A DNA stretch of 64,000 nt from Pantanalinema sp. GBBB05 (GCA_016743235.1 VRZD01000001.1:361268-425267), one strand, 5' to 3'; counted from the stretch's first letter, positions 44,172 through 54,362 are shown. Notes: a model not told the origin generated them from the sequence alone. Program-made: numbers and translations.

Positions 44172-44482
44172 AATGAATATAATTCAGATAACAACGATCG
44201 ATCTGCTGCCAACGTTCACAGGATTTGCTACGCCGACAACAAAACTGGAAACAAATCTGTAGTTTATGTTACAAAATTTTAGATTAATAAGCAATACTAC
44301 TCAACTAAGTTTTGTCAGATGAGTAGCGATCGGGGTCAATGACCCATTGCAATGGAATCCTGATGGTTTTCTGACAAAGGTCGAAGCCATCGTAGAGGCG
44401 GATTTAGCAGGTTGGTGATCTACTGGATACAGTTCGCTCAACCGCACCATCTGCCCCTACAACTACAACGCTAGTAATTCAA
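44172..44482. other. Intergenic region upstream of HPP gene and downstream of acnB
   Basis: 311 bp. It holds the NtcA consensus at 44259-44272. Nearer acnB lies a nested set of palindromes: an outer 9-bp stem (44311-44319/44370-44378), a 13-nt palindrome (44333-44345) and a 12-bp palindrome (44344-44355). No ORF worth calling. Confidence 0.55.
44259..44272 (-). promoter_or_regulatory. NtcA-type binding site upstream of HPP-family gene
   Basis: GTAGTTTATGTTAC fits the NtcA consensus GTA-N8-TAC perfectly. It ends 88 bp before the HPP start. No clear TAN3T -10 sits at the class II distance (22-24 nt); TATATT nearer the gene could serve a more distant promoter. NtcA is the cyanobacterial nitrogen regulator. 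Confidence 0.6.
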
Positions 44483-47074
44483 CTAACCAGCACTAGCTAC
44501 TAGGCTAGCCTCTTCCTCTTTCGGTAACACCCGACCTTCATCGGCAAATCCAGCAATTTGGTCGAAGTTGAGGTAGCGGTATAGATCACCGGCAAATGGG
44601 TCGATCTTCTTCGTGACGATTTCCAGATACTCGTCAACGCTGGGGATTCGACCCAAGAGGGCGCAAACAGCTGCCAGTTCTGCCGAACCGAGGTAAACCT
44701 TGGCATCCTTACCCATCCGGTTATTGAAATTACGGGTCGAGGTTGAGAACACCGTTACACCATCGGCGACTCGTGCCTGGTTGCCCATACAGAGTGAACA
44801 TCCTGGCATTTCGGTTCTGGCTCCGGCAGCAGCAAAAATGCCGTAGTAGCCTTCTTCCCGCAGTTGCTTTTCATCCATGCGAGTCGGCGGACAAATCCAC
44901 AGCCGCACTTTGACGGGACCTGCGCCTTCCAGCACTTTGGCGGCAGCTCGGTAGTGACCAATATTGGTCATACAAGAGCCAATGAACACCTCATGGATCG
45001 GATCACCTGCACATTCTGACATTAACTTGATGTTGTCTGGGTCGTTCGGTGCCGCAACTAACGGTTCCTTCACTTGATCGAGATCCACTTCAATCACATC
45101 GGCATAGTCCGCGTCGGCATCACCGGACATTAAAGTGGGATTGGCTAACCACTGTTCCATCTTGGCAACCCGGCGCAGAATCGTCCGCGCATCGCCATAT
45201 CCACGCGCCACCATGTTTTTCAGCAGAGCGACGTTCGATCGCAGATATTCCGCCACAGTGTCAGTGCTGAGTTTAATCGTGGAGCCAGCGCAGGAGCGTT
45301 CTGCCGTCGCATCGGTCAGTTCAAAGGCTTGCTCCAGTTTCAGATCGGGCAACCCTTCCATTTCCATGATTCGACCCGAGAAGACATTCTGTTTGTTCTG
45401 CTTCTCGACGGTCAGCTTGCCTTGCTGCATGGCAACATAGGGAATCGCATTCACCACATCCCGCAGGGTCACCCCCGGTTGTAATTTGCCCTTAAACCGA
45501 ACTAAGACCGATTCCGGCATGTCTAATGGCATCACACCAAGCGCTGCTGCAAAAGCCACCAATCCCGACCCAGCCGGGAAAGAAATTCCTAAGGGGAAGC
45601 GAGTATGGGAATCCCCGCCTGTGCCTACGGTATCGGGTAACAACATGCGGTTCAGCCAGGAGTGAATAATGCCATCCCCCGGACGCAACGACACCCCACC
45701 CCGAGAAGTGATAAAGTCGGGCAAGTTTTTGTGCGTATTGATGTCTACAGGTTTGGGATAGGCAGCGGTATGACAGAAGCTTTGCATAACTAAGTCAGCA
45801 CCAAACCCCAGACAAGCCAGTTCTTTCAATTCATCACGGGTCATCGGACCGGTTGTGTCTTGAGAACCCACGGTAGTCATCACGGGTTCGCAGTATGTAC
45901 CGGGACGAATGCCCGGCAGACCACAGGCTTGCCCCACCATTTTTTGCGCCAGCGTGAAGCCTTTACCCGTATCATCTGGCATTTGGGGACGGGTAAAGAT
46001 CGGGCTAACACCTAACCCCATTGCCGATCGCGTTTTATCGGTTAACGTCCGCCCAATCAACAGCGGAATCCGCCCCCCAGCCCGCACTTCATCCAGAATC
46101 GTGTCGGGCTTGAGTTTAAAGGTGGAAATCACTTCTCCAGCCTGATTGGTGATCTCACCTTTATAGGGATAGATCGTAATGACATCCCCCGTCTCCATTC
46201 GGGTAACATCACACTCGATCGGGAGCGCTCCCGAATCTTCCGCCGTATTGAAGAAAATGGGCGCAATTTTGCCACCCAGAATATAGCCGCTCGATCGCTT
46301 ATTCGGCACACAGGGAATATCGGCTCCGATATGCCACAACACCGAGTTAATCGCTGATTTGCGGGAGGAACCTGTACCCACTACATCACCGACATAGGCG
46401 ACGGGATAGCCTTTTTGTTTCAGTTCGGCGATCGTTTGCAGCCCTCCCGGCATCCGGGTTTCCAGCATCACCGTGGCATGGAGGGGAATGTCAGGTCGGG
46501 TGGTAGCATGAGGAGCCGGAGACAGATCATCCGTATTGGTTTCTCCGGGAACCTTGAACACCGTGACCGTAATCGATTCTGGCAGCTCCGGGCGACTGGT
46601 AAACCAGTCTGCATTCGCCCAGGATTCCAGCACTTGCTTAGCGTAGGAATTGCCCTGCTCCGCTAATTCCAACACATCATGAAACGCATCGTACACCAGC
46701 AAGGTTTTACTGAGGGCGACCACAGATGTAGAGGCAATCTCGACATCCGCAGAGTGCAATAGATCGATCAGGGATTGCACATTGTAGCCACCCATCATCG
46801 TACCGAGCAGTTCCACCGCAGATTTCGGCGAAACGAGGGGACTAGTCACTTCCCCTTTGGCGATCGCGGTTAAAAATCCCGCTTTTACATAGGCAGCCTG
46901 ATCGACTCCCGGCGGCACACGATCGCGCAACAGTTCCACTAAAAACGCTTCTTCTCCTGCGGGTGGAGCCTTCAGCAACTCGCCCAATTCCGACATTTGT
47001 TGGGCAGTTAACGGTAACGGCGGAATGCCCAGAGCCGCGCGTTCAGCAACGTGTTGACGATAGGATTCAAGCAT
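44483..47074 (-). CDS. acnB: Bifunctional aconitate hydratase 2/2-methylisocitrate dehydratase
   Basis: Converts citrate to isocitrate in the partial TCA cycle, using a 4Fe-4S cluster. The 863-residue length equals the AcnB family. N-terminal helical HEAT-like domain (about 1-160), swivel domain (about 170-380: [28 protein letters not shown] region), catalytic part with [31 protein letters not shown] (His-cleft region), [12 protein letters not shown] and the cluster ligands in [12 protein letters not shown]. In cyanobacteria AcnB supplies 2-oxoglutarate for nitrogen assimilation. It stands alone, divergent from the BMP lipoprotein gene. Confidence 0.97.
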   Translation of the reverse strand: MLESYRQHVAERAALGIPPLPLTAQQMSELGELLKAPPAGEEAFLVELLRDRVPPGVDQAAYVKAGFLTAIAKGEVTSPLVSPKSAVELLGTMMGGYNVQSLIDLLHSADVEIASTSVVALSKTLLVYDAFHDVLELAEQGNSYAKQVLESWANADWFTSRPELPESITVTVFKVPGETNTDDLSPAPHATTRPDIPLHATVMLETRMPGGLQTIAELKQKGYPVAYVGDVVGTGSSRKSAINSVLWHIGADIPCVPNKRSSGYILGGKIAPIFFNTAEDSGALPIECDVTRMETGDVITIYPYKGEITNQAGEVISTFKLKPDTILDEVRAGGRIPLLIGRTLTDKTRSAMGLGVSPIFTRPQMPDDTGKGFTLAQKMVGQACGLPGIRPGTYCEPVMTTVGSQDTTGPMTRDELKELACLGFGADLVMQSFCHTAAYPKPVDINTHKNLPDFITSRGGVSLRPGDGIIHSWLNRMLLPDTVGTGGDSHTRFPLGISFPAGSGLVAFAAALGVMPLDMPESVLVRFKGKLQPGVTLRDVVNAIPYVAMQQGKLTVEKQNKQNVFSGRIMEMEGLPDLKLEQAFELTDATAERSCAGSTIKLSTDTVAEYLRSNVALLKNMVARGYGDARTILRRVAKMEQWLANPTLMSGDADADYADVIEVDLDQVKEPLVAAPNDPDNIKLMSECAGDPIHEVFIGSCMTNIGHYRAAAKVLEGAGPVKVRLWICPPTRMDEKQLREEGYYGIFAAAGARTEMPGCSLCMGNQARVADGVTVFSTSTRNFNNRMGKDAKVYLGSAELAAVCALLGRIPSVDEYLEIVTKKIDPFAGDLYRYLNFDQIAGFADEGRVLPKEEEASLVASAG

Positions 47075-47321
47075 GGTCTAACATCCCTACGGAAGATCAC
47101 TGGTTAAGGAGTGGTTGGAATTGATGTGAGGTGCAGGGCAACCCCAACTTGCAAAAGCGTACTCTTGCCGAACTACCCTTGCAGTTGGCAATGATACCTG
47201 CTGTTCCGATCCTCCATCTACCTCTATTTTGTCTTATCCCTAACGTCAGGCGTGATACAGTTCATCGCTGAGTGATCGCCGTAGGTTAAAGTCAGGTGTA
47301 AATGGAGTGAACTGTAGAAAA

Positions 47322-48572
47322 ATGCTAAATCGCCGTTGTTGGAGTCTATTATCTGCTTGCTATCTTCGGTTATCGCCGATCGTCGCGTTAGGGTTAATCT
47401 TAGGAGCCTGCGGTAGCCCTACACCAACTAGTTCTCCATCTGCGCAAACTCCAACAGAGACTGAAGGCAGTGGTTTAACCGTAGGGATGATTCTGGTTGG
47501 TCCGAAAAATGATGCGGGCTGGAATCAGGCACACTTTGAAGGAATTACCACTGTCACCGAGAAAATCCCCGGTAGCAAACTAGAGTATGCCGATAAAGTC
47601 AATCCTGCCGATCGCAAGAATGTGACTGGAGCGCAGGTCGCGGATGAACTGGTTGCCAAAGGAGCAAAACTAATTATTTTTAACTCCGATGACTTTAAAG
47701 ATGATGCCCTAGCCACCGCGAAGAAACATCCAGATGTGGCGATCGTTCATGCATCTGGCGACTACGCCTGGAAGGCCGGCAAAAATTACAAGAACCAGCC
47801 CAACTTAAGTAATGTGATGGGGCGAATGGAGTACGGCAAGATGATTGCTGGTTGTGCCGCTGCTCTGGGTACGGAAACTGGCAAAATTGGCTACCTGGGA
47901 CCATTAATTAATGATGAAACGCGCCGCTATGTGTCTTCAGCTTACCTGGGAGCCAAGTATTGTTGGGAAACCTACCGGAAAAAACCCGCCCAAGATCTGG
48001 AATTCAAAGTGACTTGGATTGGCTTTTGGTTTAACATCCCTGGGACTACTCTCGATCCGACGAAAGTTGCTGATGACTTTTATAACGGCGGGTATGACGT
48101 GGTGATGAGCGGAATTGATACACCAGAAGTCGCCATTCAAGGGAAAAAGGCCGCCGCAGCAGGTAAACCAGTTAAATTTGTGCACTATGACCTGAAAACA
48201 GGATGCGAGCTGGCTCCTGACATTTGTTTAGGAGTGCCCTACTATAACTGGGCATTGCCTTATGGTGATCTGGTTAAACAAGTGAGTGAGGGCAAAACCC
48301 CTGACCAATTTATGTGGTTAGGACCAGACTGGAAAGATATCAACTCAGCTAACTCGATGATCGGCTTTTTGCCGGGTAAAGCCCTAGGTAGCAATCAACC
48401 CTACATTGATACTTTTATCAAAGGTTTAGGCGACGGCAGCATTAACTTGTTCAAAGGTCCGATCGCCTTTCAGGATGGAGCTACCTTTATTAAAGCCGGG
48501 GAAATTGCGACTGACCAACAAATTTGGTACTTACCCCAGTTACTTCAGGGCATCACTGGCTCCAGTAAATAA
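47322..48572 (+). CDS. BMP-family ABC transporter substrate-binding lipoprotein
   Basis: A 416-residue lipoprotein from ATG 47322 (an in-frame GTG lies 15 nt earlier). The signal ends in the lipobox LILGAC. The binding domain follows: VGMILVGPKNDAGWNQAHFEGI, GAKLIIFNSDDFKDDAL, PDVAIVHASGDY, GKIGYLGPLINDETRRYVSSAYLGA. This is the Med/BMP (PnrA-like) fold; such proteins bind nucleosides or purines for ABC import. No ATPase or permease gene adjoins it here, so its transporter lies elsewhere or it acts as a sensor. Confidence 0.85.
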   Translation: MLNRRCWSLLSACYLRLSPIVALGLILGACGSPTPTSSPSAQTPTETEGSGLTVGMILVGPKNDAGWNQAHFEGITTVTEKIPGSKLEYADKVNPADRKNVTGAQVADELVAKGAKLIIFNSDDFKDDALATAKKHPDVAIVHASGDYAWKAGKNYKNQPNLSNVMGRMEYGKMIAGCAAALGTETGKIGYLGPLINDETRRYVSSAYLGAKYCWETYRKKPAQDLEFKVTWIGFWFNIPGTTLDPTKVADDFYNGGYDVVMSGIDTPEVAIQGKKAAAAGKPVKFVHYDLKTGCELAPDICLGVPYYNWALPYGDLVKQVSEGKTPDQFMWLGPDWKDINSANSMIGFLPGKALGSNQPYIDTFIKGLGDGSINLFKGPIAFQDGATFIKAGEIATDQQIWYLPQLLQGITGSSK

Positions 48573-48608
48573 AGCGTTTGCTCCCGCATTAGCACCAAAT
48601 CACAAAGG

Positions 48609-48652
48609 GGCGCTGATCACTTAAGCTTTGGAACAGCTAGATGATCAGCGCC
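48609..48652. terminator. Perfect 11-bp hairpin between convergent BMP and PEP-CTERM genes
   Basis: GGCGCTGATCA (48609-48619) pairs with TGATCAGCGCC (48642-48652); loop 22 nt. A weak T-run follows (TTAACTTACGGTTTT). Candidate bidirectional terminator. Confidence 0.65.
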
Positions 48653-48709
48653 TGGCAGATTAACTTACGGTTTTAAGGAACTGCCAAGCTGGCAGTGGCG
48701 ATCGTTAAA

Positions 48710-49420
48710 TTAAACCTCAGTGTTTTGCTTCAGCTTTTTAGCCCCAAACAACGCCCCACCAGCGGCGACGACACCCAAAATGGTTGCGGGTTCGGGCACG
48801 GCGGCACTATTGCCGCTAACACCACCAATCACCTTATCACTGCCACCACCAGCATTGACTTGCTGGAATCGAGCGACTGCACCGAGAGTGCCATTGGTAA
48901 AGCCAGTTAGGAAATCATTCTCAACCTGAGCCGCACTAAGGGTACTATTCAGCAAGAAGCTAACCATAGTGGTTTGACCAGCGGTTAACCCACTATTCGC
49001 ATTGCCACCAGCGAAAGAGTTGCGAGGAGTGCTAACCCCAAGATCAAATTCGCCAAAGGGATTGAGCTCAACGTTTTGCCATGCCTGCGTAAAATTACTT
49101 CTCCCAGCACTGAAGCTATTAAAAGTGGCACTGGAAGCGAGGTCAAAGGCAAAGCCTACTAACGTAGCACTGGTAGCACCCAGTCCAGCAGAACCATTGG
49201 TGGTGTTAGCCAGATTGAGGTTTAAGCGAACGGCATTTCCCTCTTGAACGAAATTGAAATCAAGATCAGCCGTTGCTCCGGTGTTTTCTGTGCTGCCAAA
49301 TTGGGGATTGAAAGAAATGGTGAAGGCTTCCGCTGGCTTAGATATGGCTAAAGAAGCGGTAAGTGCCACACCAGTTGCTAAAGCAGAAAGAGGCAGGGAA
49401 GCAGAAAGAGCACGTTTCAT
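48710..49420 (-). CDS. PEP-CTERM domain exported protein
   Basis: A 236-residue protein from ATG 49420, which has GGAG 7 nt upstream; 31 more codons are open before it. Signal peptide KRALSASLPLSALATGVALTASLAISKPAEA. The body is Gly/Asn/Thr-rich beta sequence (TISFNPQFGSTENTGATADLDFNF in parts, SAGRSNFTQAWQNVEL). The C-terminus has the sorting signal VPEPATILGVVAAGGALFGAKKLKQ: PEP, a hydrophobic helix and a basic tail. It should be processed by an exosortase (CrtA/EpsH type). Likely surface or extracellular matrix; no precise role. Three CRP-like sites lie 244-301 bp upstream. Confidence 0.87.
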   Translation of the reverse strand: MKRALSASLPLSALATGVALTASLAISKPAEAFTISFNPQFGSTENTGATADLDFNFVQEGNAVRLNLNLANTTNGSAGLGATSATLVGFAFDLASSATFNSFSAGRSNFTQAWQNVELNPFGEFDLGVSTPRNSFAGGNANSGLTAGQTTMVSFLLNSTLSAAQVENDFLTGFTNGTLGAVARFQQVNAGGGSDKVIGGVSGNSAAVPEPATILGVVAAGGALFGAKKLKQNTEV

Positions 49421-49946
49421 CAAGTTACTCCGGGTGAATTCCTTATATTTGTAGCCTAATAGACATATTTCACAGAAGCTTGGGGGATTATACGTAGAAC
49501 ATCCATACTTCACATACTGTTTAAAGAATGGAATGTTTTGTGTAGATTCAACAGGTTATAACCACTAATAATTCTGATTTAGAAAGATTTTAGCCTTCAT
49601 TTTAAATTATTATTTTTTGAGCCAAAAATTTGTTTTTCTGCGGAAACAACGAATTATTAGGAGGTAATTTTTATCACCATCTAGCGTGATCCTCATCACA
49701 TTAGCGAGTGATAACCATCACTTCGTTTAGGGGCTACTTGGCAGTCACAAAATCAGCGGTGAATCAAGCTGAACAGTGAACCCACAATTGCTGTCACGCG
49801 CAAAAATTTCTCAGTCTAGCCTTCCCTCTGAGCTAGAAGCATTGATCGGCTCGGCGCTGCCTCCTGTGCATCCGGTTCCGGGGTATGATGATTGACTTAG
49901 CTTGGTTAATTTATCTTCATCGTTCAGATTTCTCTAGCCGCATTCT
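49421..49946. other. Divergent intergenic region between PEP-CTERM gene and leuB
   Basis: 526 bp, AT-rich near the PEP-CTERM end. It contains three CRP-like sites at 22-bp period (49664-49721). No small ORF or RNA was recognised. Confidence 0.55.
49664..49721. promoter_or_regulatory. Three tandem CRP-like operators, 22-bp period
   Basis: GTGA-N6-TCAC occurs at 49686-49699 and 49708-49721, with a one-mismatch copy GTAA-N6-TCAC at 49664-49677. Starts are exactly 22 bp apart, so all three face the same side of the helix. The half-sites fit the CRP/SyCRP1 consensus (TGTGA-N6-TCACA). They lie midway between PEP-CTERM (start 49420) and leuB (start 49947). Confidence 0.55.
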
Positions 49947-51035
49947 ATGACTCAGCAATACCGCATCACGCTGCTCCCAGGCGATGGCATTGGTCCCGAA
50001 ATTATGGCAATTGCCGTCGAAGTGCTGAACGTAATTGGTCAACAATTTGATCTAGCGTTTGAGTTTCAAGAAGCCTTGGTCGGTGGTTCAGCGATCGATG
50101 CCGAAGGCGAACCATTACCAGCTAAAACCCTAGAACAGTGTAAAACCAGTGATGCTGTGTTGTTGGCTGCGATCGGGGGCTATCAGTGGGATACTCTACC
50201 CCGACATTTACGCCCCGAAACAGGACTACTGGCCCTACGATCGGGCTTAGGTTTGTTTGCTAACCTGCGTCCTGCCCAAATTCTGCCCCAGTTGATTGAT
50301 GCCTCCAGCTTGAAGCGAGAAGTGGTGGAAGGCGTAGATATTATGGTGGTACGGGAACTGACGGGTGGCATTTATTTCGGACAACCCAGAGGCGTGTTTG
50401 CCACAGAGTCCGGCGAACAGCGGGGTGTTAACACAATGGCGTATACCGAATCGGAAATCGATCGGATTGGTCGAGTTGCCTTTGAAGCAGCGCGGAAACG
50501 GCGCAAACAACTGTGTTCTGTCGATAAAGCCAATGTCCTGGAAGTCTCACAGCTCTGGCGCGATCGCATCACTGCCCTCGCCGCAGAGTACCCGGATGTA
50601 GAACTGTCGCATATGTATGTAGACAACGCCGCCATGCAACTGGTGCGTAATCCCAAACAATTTGACACGATCGTCACAGGCAACTTATTTGGGGACATTC
50701 TCTCGGATGCGGCAGCGATGCTAACTGGCAGTATCGGTATGTTGCCCTCTGCCAGCATGGGAGTCGCGGGTACCCCTGGCTTATTTGAACCAGTTCATGG
50801 TTCTGCACCGGACATTGCTGGGCAGGATAAAGCGAATCCACTGGCGCAAGTTCTTAGCGCTGCCATGATGTTGCGTTATGGGTTAGATCAACCTGCTGCC
50901 GCCGATCGGATTGAGCAAGCGGTCATGCAAGTTCTGGATCAAGGTTATCGAACAGGAGACATTTGGTCTGAAAACATGACGGCTGTAGGCTGCAAGGGTA
51001 TGGGTGAAGCACTGATCAAAATCCTGCAACAGTAA
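49947..51035 (+). CDS. leuB: 3-isopropylmalate dehydrogenase
   Basis: Third step of leucine synthesis: NAD-dependent oxidation and decarboxylation of 3-isopropylmalate. The 362-residue product has [14 protein letters not shown], the LeuB-type [16 protein letters not shown], active-site Tyr in [13 protein letters not shown], catalytic Lys in [15 protein letters not shown], metal-binding [14 protein letters not shown] and [21 protein letters not shown]. All fit LeuB over isocitrate dehydrogenase. It is monocistronic. Confidence 0.97.
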   Translation: MTQQYRITLLPGDGIGPEIMAIAVEVLNVIGQQFDLAFEFQEALVGGSAIDAEGEPLPAKTLEQCKTSDAVLLAAIGGYQWDTLPRHLRPETGLLALRSGLGLFANLRPAQILPQLIDASSLKREVVEGVDIMVVRELTGGIYFGQPRGVFATESGEQRGVNTMAYTESEIDRIGRVAFEAARKRRKQLCSVDKANVLEVSQLWRDRITALAAEYPDVELSHMYVDNAAMQLVRNPKQFDTIVTGNLFGDILSDAAAMLTGSIGMLPSASMGVAGTPGLFEPVHGSAPDIAGQDKANPLAQVLSAAMMLRYGLDQPAAADRIEQAVMQVLDQGYRTGDIWSENMTAVGCKGMGEALIKILQQ

Positions 51036-51201
51036 CAGTGAATGTGAACTGTGCTCAGACTGATGACTTACTGAATCATTGGTCACTGGTCATGTGGGTA
51101 GTAGCTCACTGTAAAGTTGTTCCCCATCGTCATATTTCTTTAACTCCATCAAAAGGAGAGCGACTATACTAAAGTCGAGCAAAATTCATGGGGTACATTC
51201 G

Positions 51202-51465
51202 GTGGTATACGTTTCACAAAAGCAAACCGCTAGCCCGTCTGAAGACACGGATTTTAGTGTTCTGCTTGATCCTTCCCTGATTCGATCGGCACGGCTAATC
51301 TACACAACTTATTATGAAGTGCATCCAGAGTTAATTCAGAATCCCTTAGGCGTGGCGATCGATCGATTTACGCACCGGGGCAAGCTGATCTTCGCGGGTA
51401 AACCGGTCTTGCTACCGCAAGAGTGTTTCATTCCCTTCAGCTTGATCGAAGCTGACTTATATTAA
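51202..51465 (+). CDS. Conserved hypothetical protein
   Basis: An 87-residue protein starting at GTG 51202, without a clear Shine-Dalgarno site. DPSLIRSARLIYTTYYEVHPELIQNPLGVAIDRFTHRGKLIFAGKPVLLP is a compact, conserved-looking stretch (shown in pieces). No signal or membrane segment. I do not know a function. It precedes pilD on the same strand, with a hairpin between. Confidence 0.55.
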   Translation: MVYVSQKQTASPSEDTDFSVLLDPSLIRSARLIYTTYYEVHPELIQNPLGVAIDRFTHRGKLIFAGKPVLLPQECFIPFSLIEADLY

Positions 51466-51472
51466 GGGGTTG

Positions 51473-51492
51473 GGGGCTAGGCTCTTAGCCCC
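51473..51492 (+). terminator. Hairpin between 87-aa gene and pilD
   Basis: GGGGCTA-N6-TAGCCCC, 7-bp perfect stem (51473-51479/51486-51492), 20 bp before the pilD ATG. No T-run, so attenuation or mRNA processing is as likely as termination. Confidence 0.45.
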
Positions 51493-51511
51493 GCGTCCCT
51501 GACTGCCAACT

Positions 51512-52333
51512 ATGGATATTTTAATCATTGGGTTCACCTGGCTGATTGTGTTTGCACTCGGTGCGGCGATCGGCAGTTTTTTGAATGTCGTAGTTTACCG
51601 TCTGCCTGCCGGGTTGTCCTTGCTATATCCGCCTTCCCGGTGCCCCACATGTCTGCACCGCTTAAGCAAACACGAAAATGTTCCAGTGCTGGGGTGGCTG
51701 TGGCTGAAGGGAAAATGCGCTCACTGTCACACACCAATTTCTATCCGCTATCCGCTAGTCGAAGCCGCTACTGGGCTAGGGTTTCTACTGATTTTTTCGT
51801 TATTTGATCTATCGTGGCCAACCTTTGGCTATTGGGCATTGTTTAGCTGGTTGCTGGCACTGTCGTTAATTGACCTGGACACCATGACCCTACCCAATCC
51901 CCTCACCCAATCTGGCTTAGTTGTGGGACTAGGATTTCAAGCCATTTTAGGGTTCTTGGTTAGCGCGAGTCTTGTAGGTGCAGTGACCCAATTTATGACA
52001 GGGGTAGTCGGGGCTGTTCTAGGGCTGTGGCTATTAGAGCTGATCTCGATCGTCGGTTCATTAGTCTTAGGACAAACAGCAATGGGAGCCGGAGATGCCA
52101 AACTCGCGGCGATGATGGGAGCCTGGTTGGGTTGGCAGTATTTACTGCTAGCCGGCTTTTTGGCCTGTGCGATCGGCGCCTTTGCTGGTGGAGCCGCGAT
52201 CTCATTGGGTTGGCTCGATCGGCGCCATCCCATGCCCTTTGGACCATTTTTAGCGTTAGGTGCCATGATTGCTGCCTGTTGGGGCGAGTTCTTGCTGACG
52301 TTGTACCAACAAATCTTTTTTCCATTGGCTTGA
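51512..52333 (+). CDS. pilD: Type IV prepilin peptidase/N-methyltransferase PilD
   Basis: A 273-residue membrane aspartic protease that cleaves and N-methylates prepilins. N-terminal domain with GSFLNVVVYRLPAG and two CxxC pairs (SRCPTCLH, GKCAHCHT), then six or so hydrophobic segments. The catalytic aspartates lie in SLIDLDTMTLPNPL and GAGDAKLAAMMGAWLG (GxGD). Family length is right. The prepilin at 8.3 kb is a probable substrate. Confidence 0.95.
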   Translation: MDILIIGFTWLIVFALGAAIGSFLNVVVYRLPAGLSLLYPPSRCPTCLHRLSKHENVPVLGWLWLKGKCAHCHTPISIRYPLVEAATGLGFLLIFSLFDLSWPTFGYWALFSWLLALSLIDLDTMTLPNPLTQSGLVVGLGFQAILGFLVSASLVGAVTQFMTGVVGAVLGLWLLELISIVGSLVLGQTAMGAGDAKLAAMMGAWLGWQYLLLAGFLACAIGAFAGGAAISLGWLDRRHPMPFGPFLALGAMIAACWGEFLLTLYQQIFFPLA

Positions 52334-52425
52334 AGCAGAAATAGCAATCAGGCTGAATCAATTACGCTCACGCAATTCATCAAGATTCGCTAGATTGAGA
52401 AACGTGATGTCGTCATGAATTCAGG

Positions 52426-53019
52426 ATGAATACACCAAGCCATGCTGTGATCAACCTTGCTTTGTTGATGGGACAGCCCCAGATGGTTTTACCGATCGCA
52501 GTTGGGGCAGTTTTACCCGATGTGCCAATGTTTGTCATGTATGCCTGGGCAAAAGGAGTGCAGCAGCAATCAGAACGCCAGATTTGGACAGGAACCTACT
52601 GGCATCCCCAGTGGCAACTAATCAATCACAGCTTTCATTCGATTCCCTTAGCCGCGATCGCCACAACAGTAGCCTACTTTATGGATTGTCAGGCGATCGC
52701 CTGGCTGGGTTTGAGCATGGTGCTGCACTCGTTGGGGGATTTACCAGTGCATCATGATGATGCTCATCGCCACTGGTTGCCCTTCAGCCACTATCGTTGG
52801 ATCAGTCCGCTGTCTTACTGGGATCCTCGGCATCATGGCACGATCGTAGCTGTGGTGGAAAAGCTGTTGGTTCTGGTCGCCAGCATTTACCTGTTTCCGG
52901 TACTCACTTCCTGGGTAGCTCGGAGTCTGTTAGTGGGGATCAACCTGTTGTATTGGAGTGGCTACTTCTACCGGCTCTGGCATCGCAAATGTGGGCAAAT
53001 CCAGACACAAAATAGTTAG
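52426..53019 (+). CDS. Membrane protein with YdjM-like His/Asp pattern
   Basis: A 197-residue membrane protein. It begins MNTPSHAVINLAL and contains VGAVLPDVPMF, NHSFHSIPLA and LHSLGDLPVHHDDAHRH (shown in parts): His and Asp residues arranged like the YdjM/zinc-dependent membrane hydrolase family (TxxH, LPD, HRGxTHS-like). Three or four hydrophobic segments (about 20-40, 70-100, 140-175). Enzymatic function is unproven. It stands between pilD and aspC. Confidence 0.6.
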   Translation: MNTPSHAVINLALLMGQPQMVLPIAVGAVLPDVPMFVMYAWAKGVQQQSERQIWTGTYWHPQWQLINHSFHSIPLAAIATTVAYFMDCQAIAWLGLSMVLHSLGDLPVHHDDAHRHWLPFSHYRWISPLSYWDPRHHGTIVAVVEKLLVLVASIYLFPVLTSWVARSLLVGINLLYWSGYFYRLWHRKCGQIQTQNS

Positions 53020-53195
53020 AGTTAAACTACTTGGATAAGTTCATTCTGGGTTTGGTAGAGTATTCTGAACTAGTGGTTTGTCAAGCTTGATCTGAGGGAT
53101 GGATTGAGGATAGGAACCCAGAATGGCTCTGCCCAGACACCCCTCGACGTCTGAGGGGCAACCATTCATCCGCAGCAGAATTTCCATTAATCATC

Positions 53196-54362
53196 ATGAA
53201 ACTGGCAGCAAGAGTCGGTCAACTCAGTCCTTCCATGACACTGGCGATCGATGCCAAAGCAAAGGCAATGAAAGCTGAAGGCATCAGCGTATGCAATTTT
53301 AGTGTCGGGGAACCAGATTTTCCCACACCCGAACATATTCGAGTCGCAGCCACCCAGGCACTTGAAGCTGGAAAAACCAAGTATGGTCCGGTCGCCGGAG
53401 AACCCAAATTACGGACCGCGATCGCTGACAAACTACAAAAGGAAAACGGGCTATGTTATGGCGCAGAGAACATTATTGTTACCAACGGGGGTAAACATTC
53501 TCTGTATAACCTGATGATGGCGCTGCTCGATCCAGGCGATGAAGTGATTATCCCAGCGCCTTATTGGGTCAGCTATCCAGAAATGGTGAAGCTGGCCGCC
53601 GGAGTGCCTGTAATTGTGCAAACGGATCCCGCTAATCAGTTCAAAATTACGCCGGAGCAGTTGCGACAAGCGATCACACCTAAAACTAAATTATTTGTCT
53701 TAAATTCTCCCTCTAACCCCACTGGTGTGGTTTATACTCCCGATGAGATTCGGGCACTAGCCACGGTGATTGTTGAGGAAAACCTGTATGTTGTCTCGGA
53801 TGAGATCTATGAAAAGTTGCTCTACGACGGGGCAGAGCATCTCAGTATCGGAGCCGTTAGTCCGGAAGCCTACGATCGCACGATCGTCAGTAGTGGGTTC
53901 GCCAAAGCCTACTCCATGACCGGTTGGCGCATTGGCTACCTGGCAGGTCCCGTAGATTTGATTAAAGCCTGCATAACCATTCAGGGACACAGTACCTCTA
54001 ATGTCTGCACGTTTGCCCAGTATGGTGCGATCGCGGCACTGGAAGGTGAGCAGAACTGTGTAGAAGCGATGCGGTTAGCTTTTGCCGAGCGGCGACAGGT
54101 AATGCTGGACTACCTAACCGCCATGCCAGGAATGACCTGCGTCAAACCAAACGGAGCCTTTTACCTGATGCCCAGCATTCAAGCGGCAGGTCTATCATCT
54201 CTAGAGTTTGGGGAAGCGTTGTTAGAAGAACATCAAGTGGTGGTGATCCCCAGTATTGCCTTTGGCAGTGATGGCTATATCCGCATCTCCTATGCCACCG
54301 ATTTAGAAACCATTCATCGGGGTATGAAGAAGTTAGATCAATTTATGCGATCGCGAGTTTAA
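53196..54362 (+). CDS. aspC: Pyridoxal phosphate-dependent aspartate aminotransferase
   Basis: A 388-residue class I (subgroup Ib) aminotransferase: [66 protein letters not shown] (pieces), [24 protein letters not shown], and PLP lysine K237 in [20 protein letters not shown]. It interconverts aspartate/oxaloacetate and glutamate/2-oxoglutarate; related enzymes also use prephenate. The TAA stop overlaps the stop of the convergent acylphosphatase gene. Confidence 0.92.
   Translation: MKLAARVGQLSPSMTLAIDAKAKAMKAEGISVCNFSVGEPDFPTPEHIRVAATQALEAGKTKYGPVAGEPKLRTAIADKLQKENGLCYGAENIIVTNGGKHSLYNLMMALLDPGDEVIIPAPYWVSYPEMVKLAAGVPVIVQTDPANQFKITPEQLRQAITPKTKLFVLNSPSNPTGVVYTPDEIRALATVIVEENLYVVSDEIYEKLLYDGAEHLSIGAVSPEAYDRTIVSSGFAKAYSMTGWRIGYLAGPVDLIKACITIQGHSTSNVCTFAQYGAIAALEGEQNCVEAMRLAFAERRQVMLDYLTAMPGMTCVKPNGAFYLMPSIQAAGLSSLEFGEALLEEHQVVVIPSIAFGSDGYIRISYATDLETIHRGMKKLDQFMRSRV

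Noticed and set aside
53140..53158. CCCCTC/GAGGGG hairpin before aspC as a riboswitch or terminator
   Set aside because: A 6-bp stem without a T-run or any conserved core; too weak to call.
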